From assembly GCF_021513155.1 (NCBI RefSeq), contig NZ_CP090983.1:62001-126000 (forward strand): DNA of 64,000 nt, written 5' to 3'. This stretch comes from Jeotgalibaca sp. MA1X17-3. GTDB taxonomy: Bacteria > Bacillota > Bacilli > Lactobacillales > Aerococcaceae. This document shows, in pieces, positions 44,263 through 53,930 of this stretch (positions are counted from its first letter, which is position 1; every line of letters begins with the position of its first letter). Both the position numbers and the translations under genes were made by a program. The notes under the pieces were generated by a model that was not told the DNA's origin, made no database searches, and saw only the letters and a program-made list of their open reading frames with translations.

Positions 44263-46244
44263 TATCTCAATACCTTTCGTAGTTGTCCTTGAGGATTATT
44301 TACTTCCAACTCCATTGTAATTTGCCCTTTATCATCTGTCTGTAAATCTAGAGCATATTTAGAAGTTTCCCCTTCTACTTGAACCTTAATATCTTGATTA
44401 CTTTCACTAATCGTTACTTTGAACGGATTTGATTCATTAGTAGAGAACGGACAGAAAACAGAAATAAAAAGACCATTTTTTTGAAGAGTTTCTGTTTTAT
44501 ATGCAAGAGTTCTCATTGTAATATCACGATAATTATCTGGTTCTTGGGTTGTCATTACTTCTTTAACATAAGTATCCGTTTGGGTCGTTGTTGCTGGTTG
44601 TTTAGACCACTGATATACTTCTAAGCTACTTTCAGCATTTTTATAAGACAACAATTGACTATTCTCAGTTTGATGACTTATTTTCGCTTTTGTATCTGTA
44701 TGCAACAACCAAGAATAAGTATGCTCTTTACTACTTGCTAGTTCGTCTATCATAATGAATACACCATCTTTAAGGTAAATTATATGGCGTTTTGCTTTTT
44801 GCATCTCTAGATCTTTTTGGTATGTTTTGGCCGTTTCACCAACTACATAAACAAATTCTTTTTCATCGACAAACGCTTCCAATTTTCCGACCATGTCTTG
44901 AGAATACTCACTGTAGACGTTCTTTTGTCCTTCATCATGATAACCAACGTCATCAACTAATACTCCGTTATGAGTAGCTAGTTTTGATTTTCGGTTATAC
45001 CCTTCATCTATTGCTAAAAACTCTCCATTCGCATGCATAATAAAGGAGTTGTTATCTGGGTGATGATGAGATAATCCAAAAGAGTTATACCCTTTTTCTT
45101 CTTTCAACTTCCATAGGCGTTCCCACTGCTTTGCTCCCCCTGGAGGGCTACATTTAAATGAGAAATGAGTTGCATCTCTTTCCCATGAATCTCGAATGAC
45201 TACTAAACCTAAGTCGTCGAATTTTTTTACTAATGGTAAATCCTTAAAGTCCTTTTTCTCTACCTTTGGATCATAGAAGATTAATTCAAAGAAAGATTCT
45301 GGTAAAATTCCTGGCTTAACTTGTGACTTGTAAGCTTCTTCATATAGTAGGTGATCTACCACTTCATCTCCCATATACTGTGCGTAAGGATTTCCATATT
45401 CTGCTGCAACCTTGTAGTAAATAGCCGTTGAATGTCCACTGTTGCGATCGTGACAATCACCGAAAGGAATTTGTTCTGCTAAATTTGGAGCTGCTTGGTA
45501 TAAACGGTAATCAAATGTATTCTTTAAAAATCCAGATTCTTTGAAGTAATCAATTCCTTCACGTTCTTTTAGCAAGTGGCCATAAATAAATAACCACATC
45601 GCTCCATAACGCCAGTAGACTACTCCTTCGTAAGAGCTTCCATCTTCCGGCAAGCCTTCAAAGACAATTTCAAAGTTATCTTTAGCTGAGTCTATCCACG
45701 CTTGACAATTAGGGTTTTCTTCAACTAAAGCATATCCAGCAGTAGCTAATCCATTTAGGTTAATCCAATTATGATTTTGCCAATAATTAGTGGACCAACC
45801 TTTTCCTTCTGTTTTTACTTTGTAATCGTACATTCTATTACCTTGTAATAATAATTTTTCTTTTATTAATGTAGAGTCTTCTATTGAAAGGTCATCTTTC
45901 AACCAGTCATATCCAATACTTAATCCAAAAAGAATCCAAGCAGCTGATAAGTCTACATCTACTAGATGGGCATTCCCCCAGTGTGGATATTTTGAGACTG
46001 CTAACATCCAACGTTTTGCACCCTCGAGATATTCTTCTTGTTCTGTTAAAATATACATGAGTGATAAGTTTGCAATTGCCATACCATAGTAAGTAGTACT
46101 TTTTTGAGGATGCTCCTCTGGCAGCTCTGCGCTTAGATAGCCCTTACATTGTTCTGCCAACCTTTTATAAAACTTTTTCTTAGATGTATAGATATCCTTT
46201 CTTAATTGGTGGATATCCTGATCTAAAAAAAGATATTTTTTCAA
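44262..46244 (-). CDS. PL15-like heparinase II/III family lyase
   Basis: About 660 residues with no signal peptide: an alpha/alpha toroid (NYWQNHNWINLNGLA, DGSSYEGVVYWRYGAMW) followed by a beta-sandwich with SHHHPDNNSFIMHANGEFL. Catalytic Tyr and His candidates are in these blocks. The layout resembles exo-acting PL15 enzymes that release unsaturated uronic acid monomers from oligo-alginate or heparin-type oligosaccharides. It is the first gene of the locus 2 operon. AAAGGAG fits TTG at 46244 with eight bases spacing; the TTG at 46253 is too close. Subfamily and substrate are uncertain. Confidence 0.88.
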   Translation of the reverse strand: MKKYLFLDQDIHQLRKDIYTSKKKFYKRLAEQCKGYLSAELPEEHPQKSTTYYGMAIANLSLMYILTEQEEYLEGAKRWMLAVSKYPHWGNAHLVDVDLSAAWILFGLSIGYDWLKDDLSIEDSTLIKEKLLLQGNRMYDYKVKTEGKGWSTNYWQNHNWINLNGLATAGYALVEENPNCQAWIDSAKDNFEIVFEGLPEDGSSYEGVVYWRYGAMWLFIYGHLLKEREGIDYFKESGFLKNTFDYRLYQAAPNLAEQIPFGDCHDRNSGHSTAIYYKVAAEYGNPYAQYMGDEVVDHLLYEEAYKSQVKPGILPESFFELIFYDPKVEKKDFKDLPLVKKFDDLGLVVIRDSWERDATHFSFKCSPPGGAKQWERLWKLKEEKGYNSFGLSHHHPDNNSFIMHANGEFLAIDEGYNRKSKLATHNGVLVDDVGYHDEGQKNVYSEYSQDMVGKLEAFVDEKEFVYVVGETAKTYQKDLEMQKAKRHIIYLKDGVFIMIDELASSKEHTYSWLLHTDTKAKISHQTENSQLLSYKNAESSLEVYQWSKQPATTTQTDTYVKEVMTTQEPDNYRDITMRTLAYKTETLQKNGLFISVFCPFSTNESNPFKVTISESNQDIKVQVEGETSKYALDLQTDDKGQITMELEVNNPQGQLRKVLR

Positions 46245-46277
46245 AAATAACAACTCCTTTGTTGTAATATCAACTTC

Positions 46278-46347
46278 CGTAAGCCTTACGCATTTACGAA
46301 ACTCTTTCGCGTATCTATATATTAGTATATCTATTGTCCTTTGTCCA
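46278..46347 (-). promoter_or_regulatory. Promoter and palindromic operators of the locus 2 operon
   Basis: On the minus strand TGGACA (46342-46347) and TAATAT (46319-46324) are 17 bases apart. Just downstream lie two dyads: CGAAACTCTTTCG (46297-46309) and CGTAAGCCTTACG (46278-46290). Their place over the transcription start suits repression, probably by the divergent IclR protein. A matching promoter precedes the second binding-protein gene. The remaining 500 bases up to the IclR gene are AT-rich and hold nothing else I can name. Confidence 0.65.
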
Positions 46348-46847
46348 GTCCATTTTGTCTTTTATATTTAAAAAAATTTTTTTAGGGTTCACAATCTACA
46401 ATCAAATTCTTAATTTCAGTTATAAGGATTGATTCTATAGACCTTATCTACTTGTGAAAAAGTTTTTTTGTGTAAAATATTAAAATTATGAGAATTTGAA
46501 TAGAATCACTTTTTATAATTTAAGTTTTTAAAAAATCTACTTGTCTATACACTTTTTTATTTCTTGATAGATGGAAACGATGAACTCTTCATGCTACGTA
46601 TCCCACTGATCAGCATCTTGTATATACATATGCTCCTTACTCAAATGATTATTTCGTAATAAACATATTTAAAATTAATATTTGCAAGTCATTATCCTAT
46701 CTATTTAAATAAACCTATGATAAGATAGAAAAAAAAGTTTATACATTTTTGTATATACGGAAGATTGTAAGGGTAAACAAAATAAATACTTTACCAATAA
46801 TTTTTATTAAAAAATAGGTTAACCATTGAAGGGATGTAAGAAGAAGA

Positions 46848-47606
46848 ATGGCTATGAGTAATGCAGCATTAAGAACTAGCTACATTTTGGATATTGTTTC
46901 TAAACATGACAAAGGTGTTACGTTATCTGAAATAGCACAAGAATTAGGTGCGCCAATCTCTAGTGTCAATGATATTGTCAGAGCATTAGTTCACACAGAG
47001 ATGCTGGAGCTATTAGATGAGAAAAGTAAAGTATACGGTGTGGGAATCAAATCATTTCTGATTGGTCAGCGATATATTAATAACACAAACATTTTAGAAA
47101 AAGCAGTACCCATTATAGATAGTCTATCAAGCACATTGAATAAAACTGTCTTTTTTGGTCGATCAGTTAATGAAAAATTAACTTACATCTATAAGAGTGA
47201 ACCTGATGAAATCGTTAGCTCAACATGTTCCATTGGTAGCCAAACTTCTTTACACACTACCTCTCTAGGTAAAGCAATTATGGCGTATAATGACCAATTA
47301 GCTGAAGACATACTTAATCGAAACTTACTTAAGAAAACTGAATTCTCCATAATAGATCCTCAAGAATTACGAGACGAATTAGCGAAGATTCGCTTACAGG
47401 GCTATGCGGTTGATGACCGCGAGAACGACTCCCGTCTTTTCTGCGTAGGAGCACCTATTTTTGATATAGACGGAACTGTTACCACTGCTATTAGTATTAG
47501 TGGATTAGTGGATGATAATCGTGATATCGAATATGAAGTCAATTTAATTAAAGAAAAAGCTAAAATTATTTCCCAAAAAATGGGATATACAGGTCGGTTT
47601 CAATAA
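46848..47606 (+). CDS. IclR family transcriptional regulator (KdgR-like)
   Basis: 252 residues: an N-terminal winged HTH (VTLSEIAQELGAPISSVNDIV) and the IclR effector domain with TTSLGKAIMAY, GYAVDDREN and FCVGAPIFDIDGTV. IclR proteins such as KdgR respond to uronate breakdown products like 2-keto-3-deoxygluconate. It sits between the divergent lyase operon and the second binding-protein gene, both of which have similar promoters with palindromes, so it probably controls both. Confidence 0.93.
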   Translation: MAMSNAALRTSYILDIVSKHDKGVTLSEIAQELGAPISSVNDIVRALVHTEMLELLDEKSKVYGVGIKSFLIGQRYINNTNILEKAVPIIDSLSSTLNKTVFFGRSVNEKLTYIYKSEPDEIVSSTCSIGSQTSLHTTSLGKAIMAYNDQLAEDILNRNLLKKTEFSIIDPQELRDELAKIRLQGYAVDDRENDSRLFCVGAPIFDIDGTVTTAISISGLVDDNRDIEYEVNLIKEKAKIISQKMGYTGRFQ

Positions 47607-47652
47607 AAAAGAACAGTAGACTATAACTAACGTATAGTCACTGTTCTTTTTT
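47605..47652 (+). terminator. Terminator after the IclR gene
   Basis: AAAAAAGAACAGT pairs with ACTGTTCTTTTTT, with an inner GACTATA/TATAGTC stem. Confidence 0.85.
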
Positions 47653-47715
47653 GTGTTCCTACTATTTCATAACGTCGTTCTTATGTGATTAATAAAATAA
47701 ATATATAAAATATAA

Positions 47716-47763
47716 GCTACCTCTTTAGTGTTGGCTTTTTAAATCCAATACTAAAGAAGCGGC
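47716..47763 (-). terminator. Terminator-like hairpin after the second binding-protein gene
   Basis: CTTTAGTGTTGG pairs with CCAATACTAAAG (one mismatch), extended by AGC/GCT ends. The trailing T run on the minus strand is modest. Confidence 0.65.
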
Positions 47764-47798
47764 TCATCCTTCAATGATCTATATAGTTTTATTTGTTT

Positions 47799-49787
47799 TT
47801 ATTTGGTCATTCTTTCATATGCTGCTTGATAAATACTTGTATATGTATCAATTCCTCCCTTATCATAAAGAGCTTTGATCTCATCAGTATTTTGTGGACC
47901 ATTTGGAGAACCGGTTATGAATAGATACATTTGATCTGCTTCAGTCTCTCCAATAGAAGTGGTATCCAATTTTGCTTGCTCTTGTTCGTTTAGTGAGAAA
48001 ACTGTTGGTGTTAGTTTCAAGAGCGGTTTTTCAGCTCCATAGCTAGGTGTAATAACCTCTGCTTCTTGATATGTTTCCCAAGACTTGTATCCTTGATTAA
48101 CTGTATATTGATATTCGAAACCTATTTCTTTTTGATACCCTAGTGGCATTTGAGATCCAACAAAGTCACGTAAGAATGCTGAGATATCACCATCTTTTAA
48201 TTCATCTACAATATCAAATGTCCATTCGTCATATTTTGGATATTCAACACCGTTTGGACCTGTGTACATTTCTCCTTCAACAAGCATATCTGGAGTTCCA
48301 TAGTTCTGAACTTGATTTCCTTCTTCACTAAAGAAATAATCCATTACTTTCAAAGCAGCATTAATTTCTTCATCACTTACTTTAGAAGAAACTGCCCAAC
48401 CTTCTGGTTTGATTGTACGAGTGTTTTCCATGAAATGAATCATTTCATCATCAGAACCTAGAGTAGTTAATGGTGGCAAAAGTGCAGTTACATCTTCATT
48501 TAGTGCTGTTGTCGATGAAATCCAGTCAATCGTCATAAAGCCAAATTGTTTTTGTGCTTCATAATCATCTTGTCCATAGAACATATTGCGGAAAGCATCC
48601 TTATTATTTAAATCTGCAAATTCTGAGTGAATGAGTCCTTCAGAATATAATTCGTTTAAATACTCCAAACCTTCAATGTTACCCTCTTCGGTAAAAGAGA
48701 ACACTAATTCACCATCTTCATTTAAAACAAAGTTAGATTGTTGTGTATCGGCACCAAAAATCCTCTGGCCACCAAAATAGGTAATTAAACGTAAATAGTC
48801 TTGACGGTTTTTGGAGTCTCTCACAAAAAACGGATAAATGATTGATCCATCCACCACTTCACCAGTACTTGCTTTGGATAATGTATTGGGTGATAACTTC
48901 ATCACACGCCATAATGCAACTAGTTCATCTACATCATATTGAGCTTCTGTTCCTAAAAATAAGTCAGATGGTTTCTCTAATTCTGGATAAGTCTCTTTAA
49001 TATAAGACAATAATGTATCTAAAGCGTCATCTCGAGATAACTCACCACTTGCTGCTTTCTCATTTTGTAAAGCAACTACATTCGTTTTATTTCGATCCCA
49101 ATACCCCTCATAAGCAGTTGGTAATGTCGCTGTTTCATTTTCTAATAACTCTTTGTTATCAAGAATAGTCATCACCCATGTTTCACGTCCATTAAATACA
49201 CGAGCATAGTTATCTATTTCAGCTACGTAAGGAATATAGTAAATCCCACCGTCAAAAGCCGTAATTGCATCTGCAATTGCTGGTCTTTCTTTTAAATATT
49301 CACTAAAATTTGGTAGTTGATCCATCTTTTCGTTTAAATCTACAAAGTATCCTTTGCTTCCATATTCCATATATGCGTCGCCATTAGCTCCACCATAAAT
49401 CGCTGCATTTTTAAATCCTGTTGCAGAAGCAATTTCAATCATTTCTTCAGCCGTTTGATTTTGTACGGTGACATCTTTAAGAGTAAAACCCATCTTATCT
49501 TGAATATATTGCCAAGTAGGTTTCAAATCTCCAGTTGAAATAACATTACCATCTGCCATTGTTAATGGGGTTGATTGGTTATAAGTCAGCGTACGTTGAT
49601 TGTTACCAACTGCATAGCTTATATTTAAATTTGAAGCGTATTCAATATCTTTGTTAACAACAGGTGTAGACTCTGTGGTTCCTTTATCTACAGTTGATTC
49701 TTCTGAACCATTTGTATTTAATCCACCACTACAACCTGCCATCAATAACATTGTTGATAATAGTGTAATACTTTTTTTATTAATCAT
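47799..49787 (-). CDS. Lipoprotein saccharide-binding protein (LplA type), orphan copy 2
   Basis: 662 residues, lipobox MAGC, clearly a close paralog of the binding protein at 39832-41820 along the whole length (roughly four in five residues by eye). It has no permease genes next to it and its own promoter about 340 bases upstream. ATG at 49787 follows AGAGGAGG; the frame is open to 49853, but that start has no ribosome site and would mask the signal peptide. It probably feeds the same permeases with a different affinity or oligosaccharide. Confidence 0.92.
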   Translation of the reverse strand: MINKKSITLLSTMLLMAGCSGGLNTNGSEESTVDKGTTESTPVVNKDIEYASNLNISYAVGNNQRTLTYNQSTPLTMADGNVISTGDLKPTWQYIQDKMGFTLKDVTVQNQTAEEMIEIASATGFKNAAIYGGANGDAYMEYGSKGYFVDLNEKMDQLPNFSEYLKERPAIADAITAFDGGIYYIPYVAEIDNYARVFNGRETWVMTILDNKELLENETATLPTAYEGYWDRNKTNVVALQNEKAASGELSRDDALDTLLSYIKETYPELEKPSDLFLGTEAQYDVDELVALWRVMKLSPNTLSKASTGEVVDGSIIYPFFVRDSKNRQDYLRLITYFGGQRIFGADTQQSNFVLNEDGELVFSFTEEGNIEGLEYLNELYSEGLIHSEFADLNNKDAFRNMFYGQDDYEAQKQFGFMTIDWISSTTALNEDVTALLPPLTTLGSDDEMIHFMENTRTIKPEGWAVSSKVSDEEINAALKVMDYFFSEEGNQVQNYGTPDMLVEGEMYTGPNGVEYPKYDEWTFDIVDELKDGDISAFLRDFVGSQMPLGYQKEIGFEYQYTVNQGYKSWETYQEAEVITPSYGAEKPLLKLTPTVFSLNEQEQAKLDTTSIGETEADQMYLFITGSPNGPQNTDEIKALYDKGGIDTYTSIYQAAYERMTK

Positions 49788-50014
49788 GTTAATCCTCCTC
49801 TTTTTATGTTTAAATAGTTGACCTGATCGAAACACTTTTGCTAAGTTTTTCACAATTAATATACTCTTTCACCAATTGTGTACCCATAGACAATAATCCG
49901 TATTCTTTTCCACATATTAGCTGATTAATTATATAAATTTCAAATCACTCAAGAATAGAAAGCCCTTACATTAAGTGCTATACTTTCTGTTTTTAGTTTA
50001 GTAAATACTATTCT

Positions 50015-50070
50015 AAACTAGTGAATATTGAATCTAAAAATAATTATTCAGAAATAACCACTCCTTTATT
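50015..50070 (-). other. Vestige of a lyase gene start in the leader of copy 2
   Basis: After AAAGGAG (50061-50067) the minus strand reads like the first codons of the PL15-like gene (compare TTTTTAGATCAGGATATCCA there with TTTTTAGATTCAATATTCAC here), but it meets a stop after a few codons. I infer a leftover of a duplicated lyase gene. Confidence 0.45.
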
Positions 50071-50101
50071 GTAGTATGAACTCCGCATGGATTACGTATC
50101 T

Positions 50102-50153
50102 GCGGAACTGTTCCGCGTATCTATATACTAATATACTACTATTACTTTGTCCA
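50102..50153 (-). promoter_or_regulatory. Promoter and operator of the orphan binding-protein gene
   Basis: TGGACA (50148-50153) and TAGTAT (50125-50130) are 17 bases apart. GCGGAACTGTTCCGC (50102-50116), a 7+1+7 palindrome, lies at the expected transcription start. The -35, spacer and the sequence GCGTATCTATATA match the locus 2 promoter, indicating common descent and control. Confidence 0.7.
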
Positions 50154-50371
50154 CTCTTTTTTTGACTATTTTTTAATTGTATAGATTATTCTCAATAGAG
50201 AATTTTTTTGAAATTTTGAAGTGGATCAGCCTATAAAATATCGCACTCATCATATTTTAAGAGATTAGTCTACATAGGTTCCCACTATCAAATGCAGAGT
50301 TGGCTTCTACTTTTCTATGGTTTAAGAGTCACTGTACGTTCCTAGTAAACTTTAAAAAATATAAATAAAAA

Positions 50372-50393
50372 AGGAGAGAATTTCTTCTCTCCT
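50372..50393 (-). terminator. Terminator after glmM
   Basis: AGGAGAGAA pairs with TTCTCTCCT around a 4-base loop, and TTTTTTATTTATA follows on the minus strand. Confidence 0.85.
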
Positions 50394-50458
50394 AAAAAGT
50401 TCAATTTTTGGGGTCCGTATATTTACCGAAACGTATGTAAGTCTTTTCTCATTTAAAA

Positions 50459-51814
50459 CTAGTCTATGCCAATTTCATTTCGCACAACATCTGCGATACG
50501 TGTCACATAGTCATGTGTTTTTTCATCTGTTTCAGCTTCCGCCATAACACGTAGCAAGGGTTCCGTTCCACTTGGTCGTACTAAAATACGACCATTTCCT
50601 GCCATTTCTTCTTCAACTTCATCCATAATTGCTTTTACAGCAGGAATCTCCATAACGCCGTTCTTATCGGATACACGGATATTCACTAATTCTTGTGGAT
50701 AAATAGTTACTTCAGCAGCAAGTTCAGAAAGCTTTTTACCAGTATTTTTCATAACATTCATTAATTGAATTCCAGTTAAAAGACCATCGCCCGTTGTATT
50801 CATGTCTAAGAATACAATATGACCAGATTGTTCGCCACCAAAATTATATCCATTTTTACGCATTTCTTCCACTACATATCGGTCACCAACTGCCGTTTTT
50901 AAAGCAGTCATACCTTCTTCTTCTACTGCTTTATGAAATCCAAGATTACTCATAACGGTTGATACAATCGTATTATGGTTTAATTCATTCTTTGATTTTA
51001 AATATTTCCCACAAATGAACATGATTTTATCACCATCGATGATTTCCCCATTTTCATCCACTGCGATACAACGGTCGCCATCTCCATCAAAGGCTAAACC
51101 AATATCCGCACCTTTTTCAACGACAAATGCAGCAAGTTTTTCAGGATGAGTAGAGCCAACTCCATCATTAATATTTAAACCATTTGGTTTTACACCCATT
51201 GTATAGAAGTCTGTTTCTAAATCAGCAAACAAACGATTTACAATTGGTGATGCTGCACCATTGGCACCATCTAAACAAACAGTCACACCTGATAAATCGT
51301 CTGGTATGGTTGTTTGTAAATATTGGCTATACTTTAGCATTCCTTCGGGATATTCATCCACTACACCTAATCCTTCTGCAGAAGGTCTTGGTAAATGATT
51401 TTCTTCTTGATCCAAATATGCTTCAATTTCTAACTCTTGCTCATCAGATAATTTAAACCCATCTGCACCAAAAAATTTAATTCCATTATCTTCTGCAGGG
51501 TTGTGAGATGCAGAAATCATAATACCAGCGATTGCGCCTTGTACACGGGTCAAGTAGGATACTCCAGGTGTTGTCAATATTCCCAATTGTAAAACTTCTA
51601 TCCCAACGGATAATAATCCTGATATCAAGGCATGTTCCAATAACTGACCTGATATACGTGTATCGCGAGCTACTAATACAAGTGCTCTTTCTGTGTCCTT
51701 TGAATGTTGACGGAGTACATATCCACCATAACGTCCTAATTTGAAAGCTAGTTCTGGTGTTAATTCACTATTTGCCAGTCCTCTTACTCCATCTGTTCCA
51801 AAATACTTACCCAT
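50459..51814 (-). CDS. glmM: Phosphoglucosamine mutase
   Basis: It converts glucosamine-6-phosphate to glucosamine-1-phosphate for UDP-GlcNAc synthesis, the step after GlmS. The 451 residues open with GKYFGTDGVRG. The phosphoserine loop is SASHNPAEDNGIKFFG, the metal loop is DGDGDRC and the sugar loop is GGEQSGH. RPSGTEPLLRVM binds phosphate. It is the third gene of the conserved cdaA-cdaR-glmM operon. Confidence 0.97.
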   Translation of the reverse strand: MGKYFGTDGVRGLANSELTPELAFKLGRYGGYVLRQHSKDTERALVLVARDTRISGQLLEHALISGLLSVGIEVLQLGILTTPGVSYLTRVQGAIAGIMISASHNPAEDNGIKFFGADGFKLSDEQELEIEAYLDQEENHLPRPSAEGLGVVDEYPEGMLKYSQYLQTTIPDDLSGVTVCLDGANGAASPIVNRLFADLETDFYTMGVKPNGLNINDGVGSTHPEKLAAFVVEKGADIGLAFDGDGDRCIAVDENGEIIDGDKIMFICGKYLKSKNELNHNTIVSTVMSNLGFHKAVEEEGMTALKTAVGDRYVVEEMRKNGYNFGGEQSGHIVFLDMNTTGDGLLTGIQLMNVMKNTGKKLSELAAEVTIYPQELVNIRVSDKNGVMEIPAVKAIMDEVEEEMAGNGRILVRPSGTEPLLRVMAEAETDEKTHDYVTRIADVVRNEIGID

Positions 51815-51944
51815 TTTTAAATTGTCTCCTTCATATCGAATAATTAATCTATTTCTATTTATTTAATTATTCTCATTCTGTTTTTTCAAGGCATTAATAA
51901 GAATTGTCGAGCTTTTTGACCACTCGGTTTCCTGTTTTTTCTGG

Positions 51945-52922
51945 TTAATTTACAGTAGTTTTTACTTTAACATTTACTTGTACTTCTTTTGGACTCAATG
52001 AATTTGCTGTAAACGGTAGTTGAATTGGTAACGTAACAATCGTATCTGTTTTAATCCCTGTTACATCAACCTCTACCTCTACTTCATCAATATCTGCTAA
52101 AAGATTACGGTTTCCATTAATTGTAACATCACCTTCATCTAAAATATCAAATTCATAGGTCTTTCCAGTTTCAGGTGTACCTTTTTGTTTTGCGATCAAC
52201 GGGACTGTCTTTTTATATGGTTCTATAGGAATCTGAATATTTATTTCTTGTGGTTCAATCGTCACATTTAATTTGTTTTTATTACTATCTTCGACTTGTA
52301 TGACCGAGTTGACATTAATATCACTATTTAAAAGTGAGTTCGGTGCTACTTTTACATAGATCCGATCAATCCTTTCAATGGTAGAACTAGGACCGGTTAT
52401 GATTACAGTACTTTTACTCAATTTCGGTTCACCAGCGATAAATTCCTCATCTACAGTAGAAGAGTCAAAAATTACTTGTACAGGACTTTCAATTGTTACT
52501 TTTTCTTCAATTTCGACATTTACACGAGAAGGTGTTAATTGATAAGAAAGATTTTCCGATATATTTTCGGCTCGTAGTTGAATCGTATGTCTACCTGGCC
52601 CTAAAAGATTTAAATCTTCCGTAACAATATTATAATCTCCAGCAGACAACGTTTGAACGAGAACACTCTCTGGTCCCGATAATGTCAATACAACTGTCTC
52701 AGGAAGTCCTGAAAGAAAGTACTGACTAGTATCCATATTAATTTGGATTGGAAGATTCGAAATAGTTTCATTTCTATTCGTACTAATTGCATCATTTCTG
52801 TTTGTTGTAGTTAGTCCATAATTCTCTGAATAAACATATCCAAATAGTAGTAAAGCAATTAAAAGTGCAATAATCCGAATCATCCATGTATTTTCAAAAA
52901 GGTTTTCTTCTTTTTTCTTCAT
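51945..52922 (-). CDS. cdaR: CdaR, YbbR-domain regulator of the c-di-AMP cyclase
   Basis: 325 residues with an N-terminal membrane anchor (about 13-30) followed by several YbbR repeats outside the membrane (PIQINMDTSQYFLSGLPETV and later related units). CdaR modulates CdaA activity. It overlaps the cdaA stop by four bases (ATGA). Confidence 0.94.
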   Translation of the reverse strand: MKKKEENLFENTWMIRIIALLIALLLFGYVYSENYGLTTTNRNDAISTNRNETISNLPIQINMDTSQYFLSGLPETVVLTLSGPESVLVQTLSAGDYNIVTEDLNLLGPGRHTIQLRAENISENLSYQLTPSRVNVEIEEKVTIESPVQVIFDSSTVDEEFIAGEPKLSKSTVIITGPSSTIERIDRIYVKVAPNSLLNSDINVNSVIQVEDSNKNKLNVTIEPQEINIQIPIEPYKKTVPLIAKQKGTPETGKTYEFDILDEGDVTINGNRNLLADIDEVEVEVDVTGIKTDTIVTLPIQLPFTANSLSPKEVQVNVKVKTTVN

Positions 52923-53761
52923 TCAGAATTCCCCCATTTCAAATTGTCAAAAAATTCTTGGAGTAAATTCGATTTAGTTTCCTCTTCTTCCTCTGCTACA
53001 AATTCATCAGTCAAATAGTTTACAAAATCTTCCCTATTCATTTCCCGATAGAGTTTATTATGGTGAGCAATACTTATCCCACCTGTTTCTTCGGAAACAA
53101 TAATGGTCAAAGCATCTGTTCCTTCACTCAAACCGATTGCTGCACGGTGACGAGTTCCTAACTCTTTAGAAATCATAGGATTCTCTGATAAAGGCAGATA
53201 ACTAGCTGCCGCTGTAATCTTAAAGTTTTGAATAACTACAGCACCATCATGTAGCGGAGTATTCGGAATAAAGATATTAATCAATAATTGATTGGTAATA
53301 TCTCCATGAATAGGAACACCCGTATGTGCAACATCATCAAGAGAATCTCGAATTTCTACAGAAATTAGTGCTCCAATTTTTCTTCGAGCCATATATTGTA
53401 CGGCCTTATCTACTTCTTGTACAAAAGCCTCCCCTTTTCGTACCTTACGTTTCGTTCGGTTGCGAAAACCAGCTTTTCCTAAATGTTCTAGGCCTCTCCT
53501 AATTTCAGGCTGAAAAACAATGATAACGGCTACTACTCCCCAGCGAATAACTTGATTGATAATCCAGTCAATGGTTTGTAACTGTAAAAGCACGGCCGCA
53601 AGTTTAATTAACACAATAATTAAAACACCTTTTAAGAGTTGGATTGCCCGTGTACCTTTTAGGATAATGATTAACCGATAAACAAGATACCATACGAGAA
53701 TGATATCTAAAAGGAAGAAAGCGTTCTGCCAACTGATTAAATTTTCAATATTAAATGTCAC
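52919..53761 (-). CDS. cdaA: Diadenylate cyclase CdaA
   Basis: It makes cyclic di-AMP, which governs potassium and osmolyte balance and wall homeostasis in Firmicutes. 280 residues: three N-terminal membrane helices (to about residue 95), then the DAC domain with DGAVVIQ and GTRHRAAIG, followed by SEETGGISIAH. It is the first gene of the operon with cdaR and glmM. Confidence 0.96.
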   Translation of the reverse strand: MTFNIENLISWQNAFFLLDIILVWYLVYRLIIILKGTRAIQLLKGVLIIVLIKLAAVLLQLQTIDWIINQVIRWGVVAVIIVFQPEIRRGLEHLGKAGFRNRTKRKVRKGEAFVQEVDKAVQYMARRKIGALISVEIRDSLDDVAHTGVPIHGDITNQLLINIFIPNTPLHDGAVVIQNFKITAAASYLPLSENPMISKELGTRHRAAIGLSEGTDALTIIVSEETGGISIAHHNKLYREMNREDFVNYLTDEFVAEEEEETKSNLLQEFFDNLKWGNSE

Positions 53762-53861
53762 AAGGCTGCCCCTTTCTCTTTCAATTCTTTTCTATTATAT
53801 CATAAGGTTTCTGATAGATGTCTTTTTGACAAGCACTTTTTATTAATTTGTCTTTTTTATA

Positions 53862-53909
53862 AAAAAAGCAAAGAAAGTAAGACTGTTTAAAAGGTCTTAC
53901 CCTTCGCTG
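53862..53909 (-). terminator. Terminator after the phosphate transport genes
   Basis: GTAAGAC pairs with GTCTTAC, extended imperfectly by AGCAAAG/CTTCGCT, and TTTTTTTATA follows on the minus strand. Confidence 0.8.
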
Positions 53910-53930
53910 TTATGACTCTTTATAAGAAAT

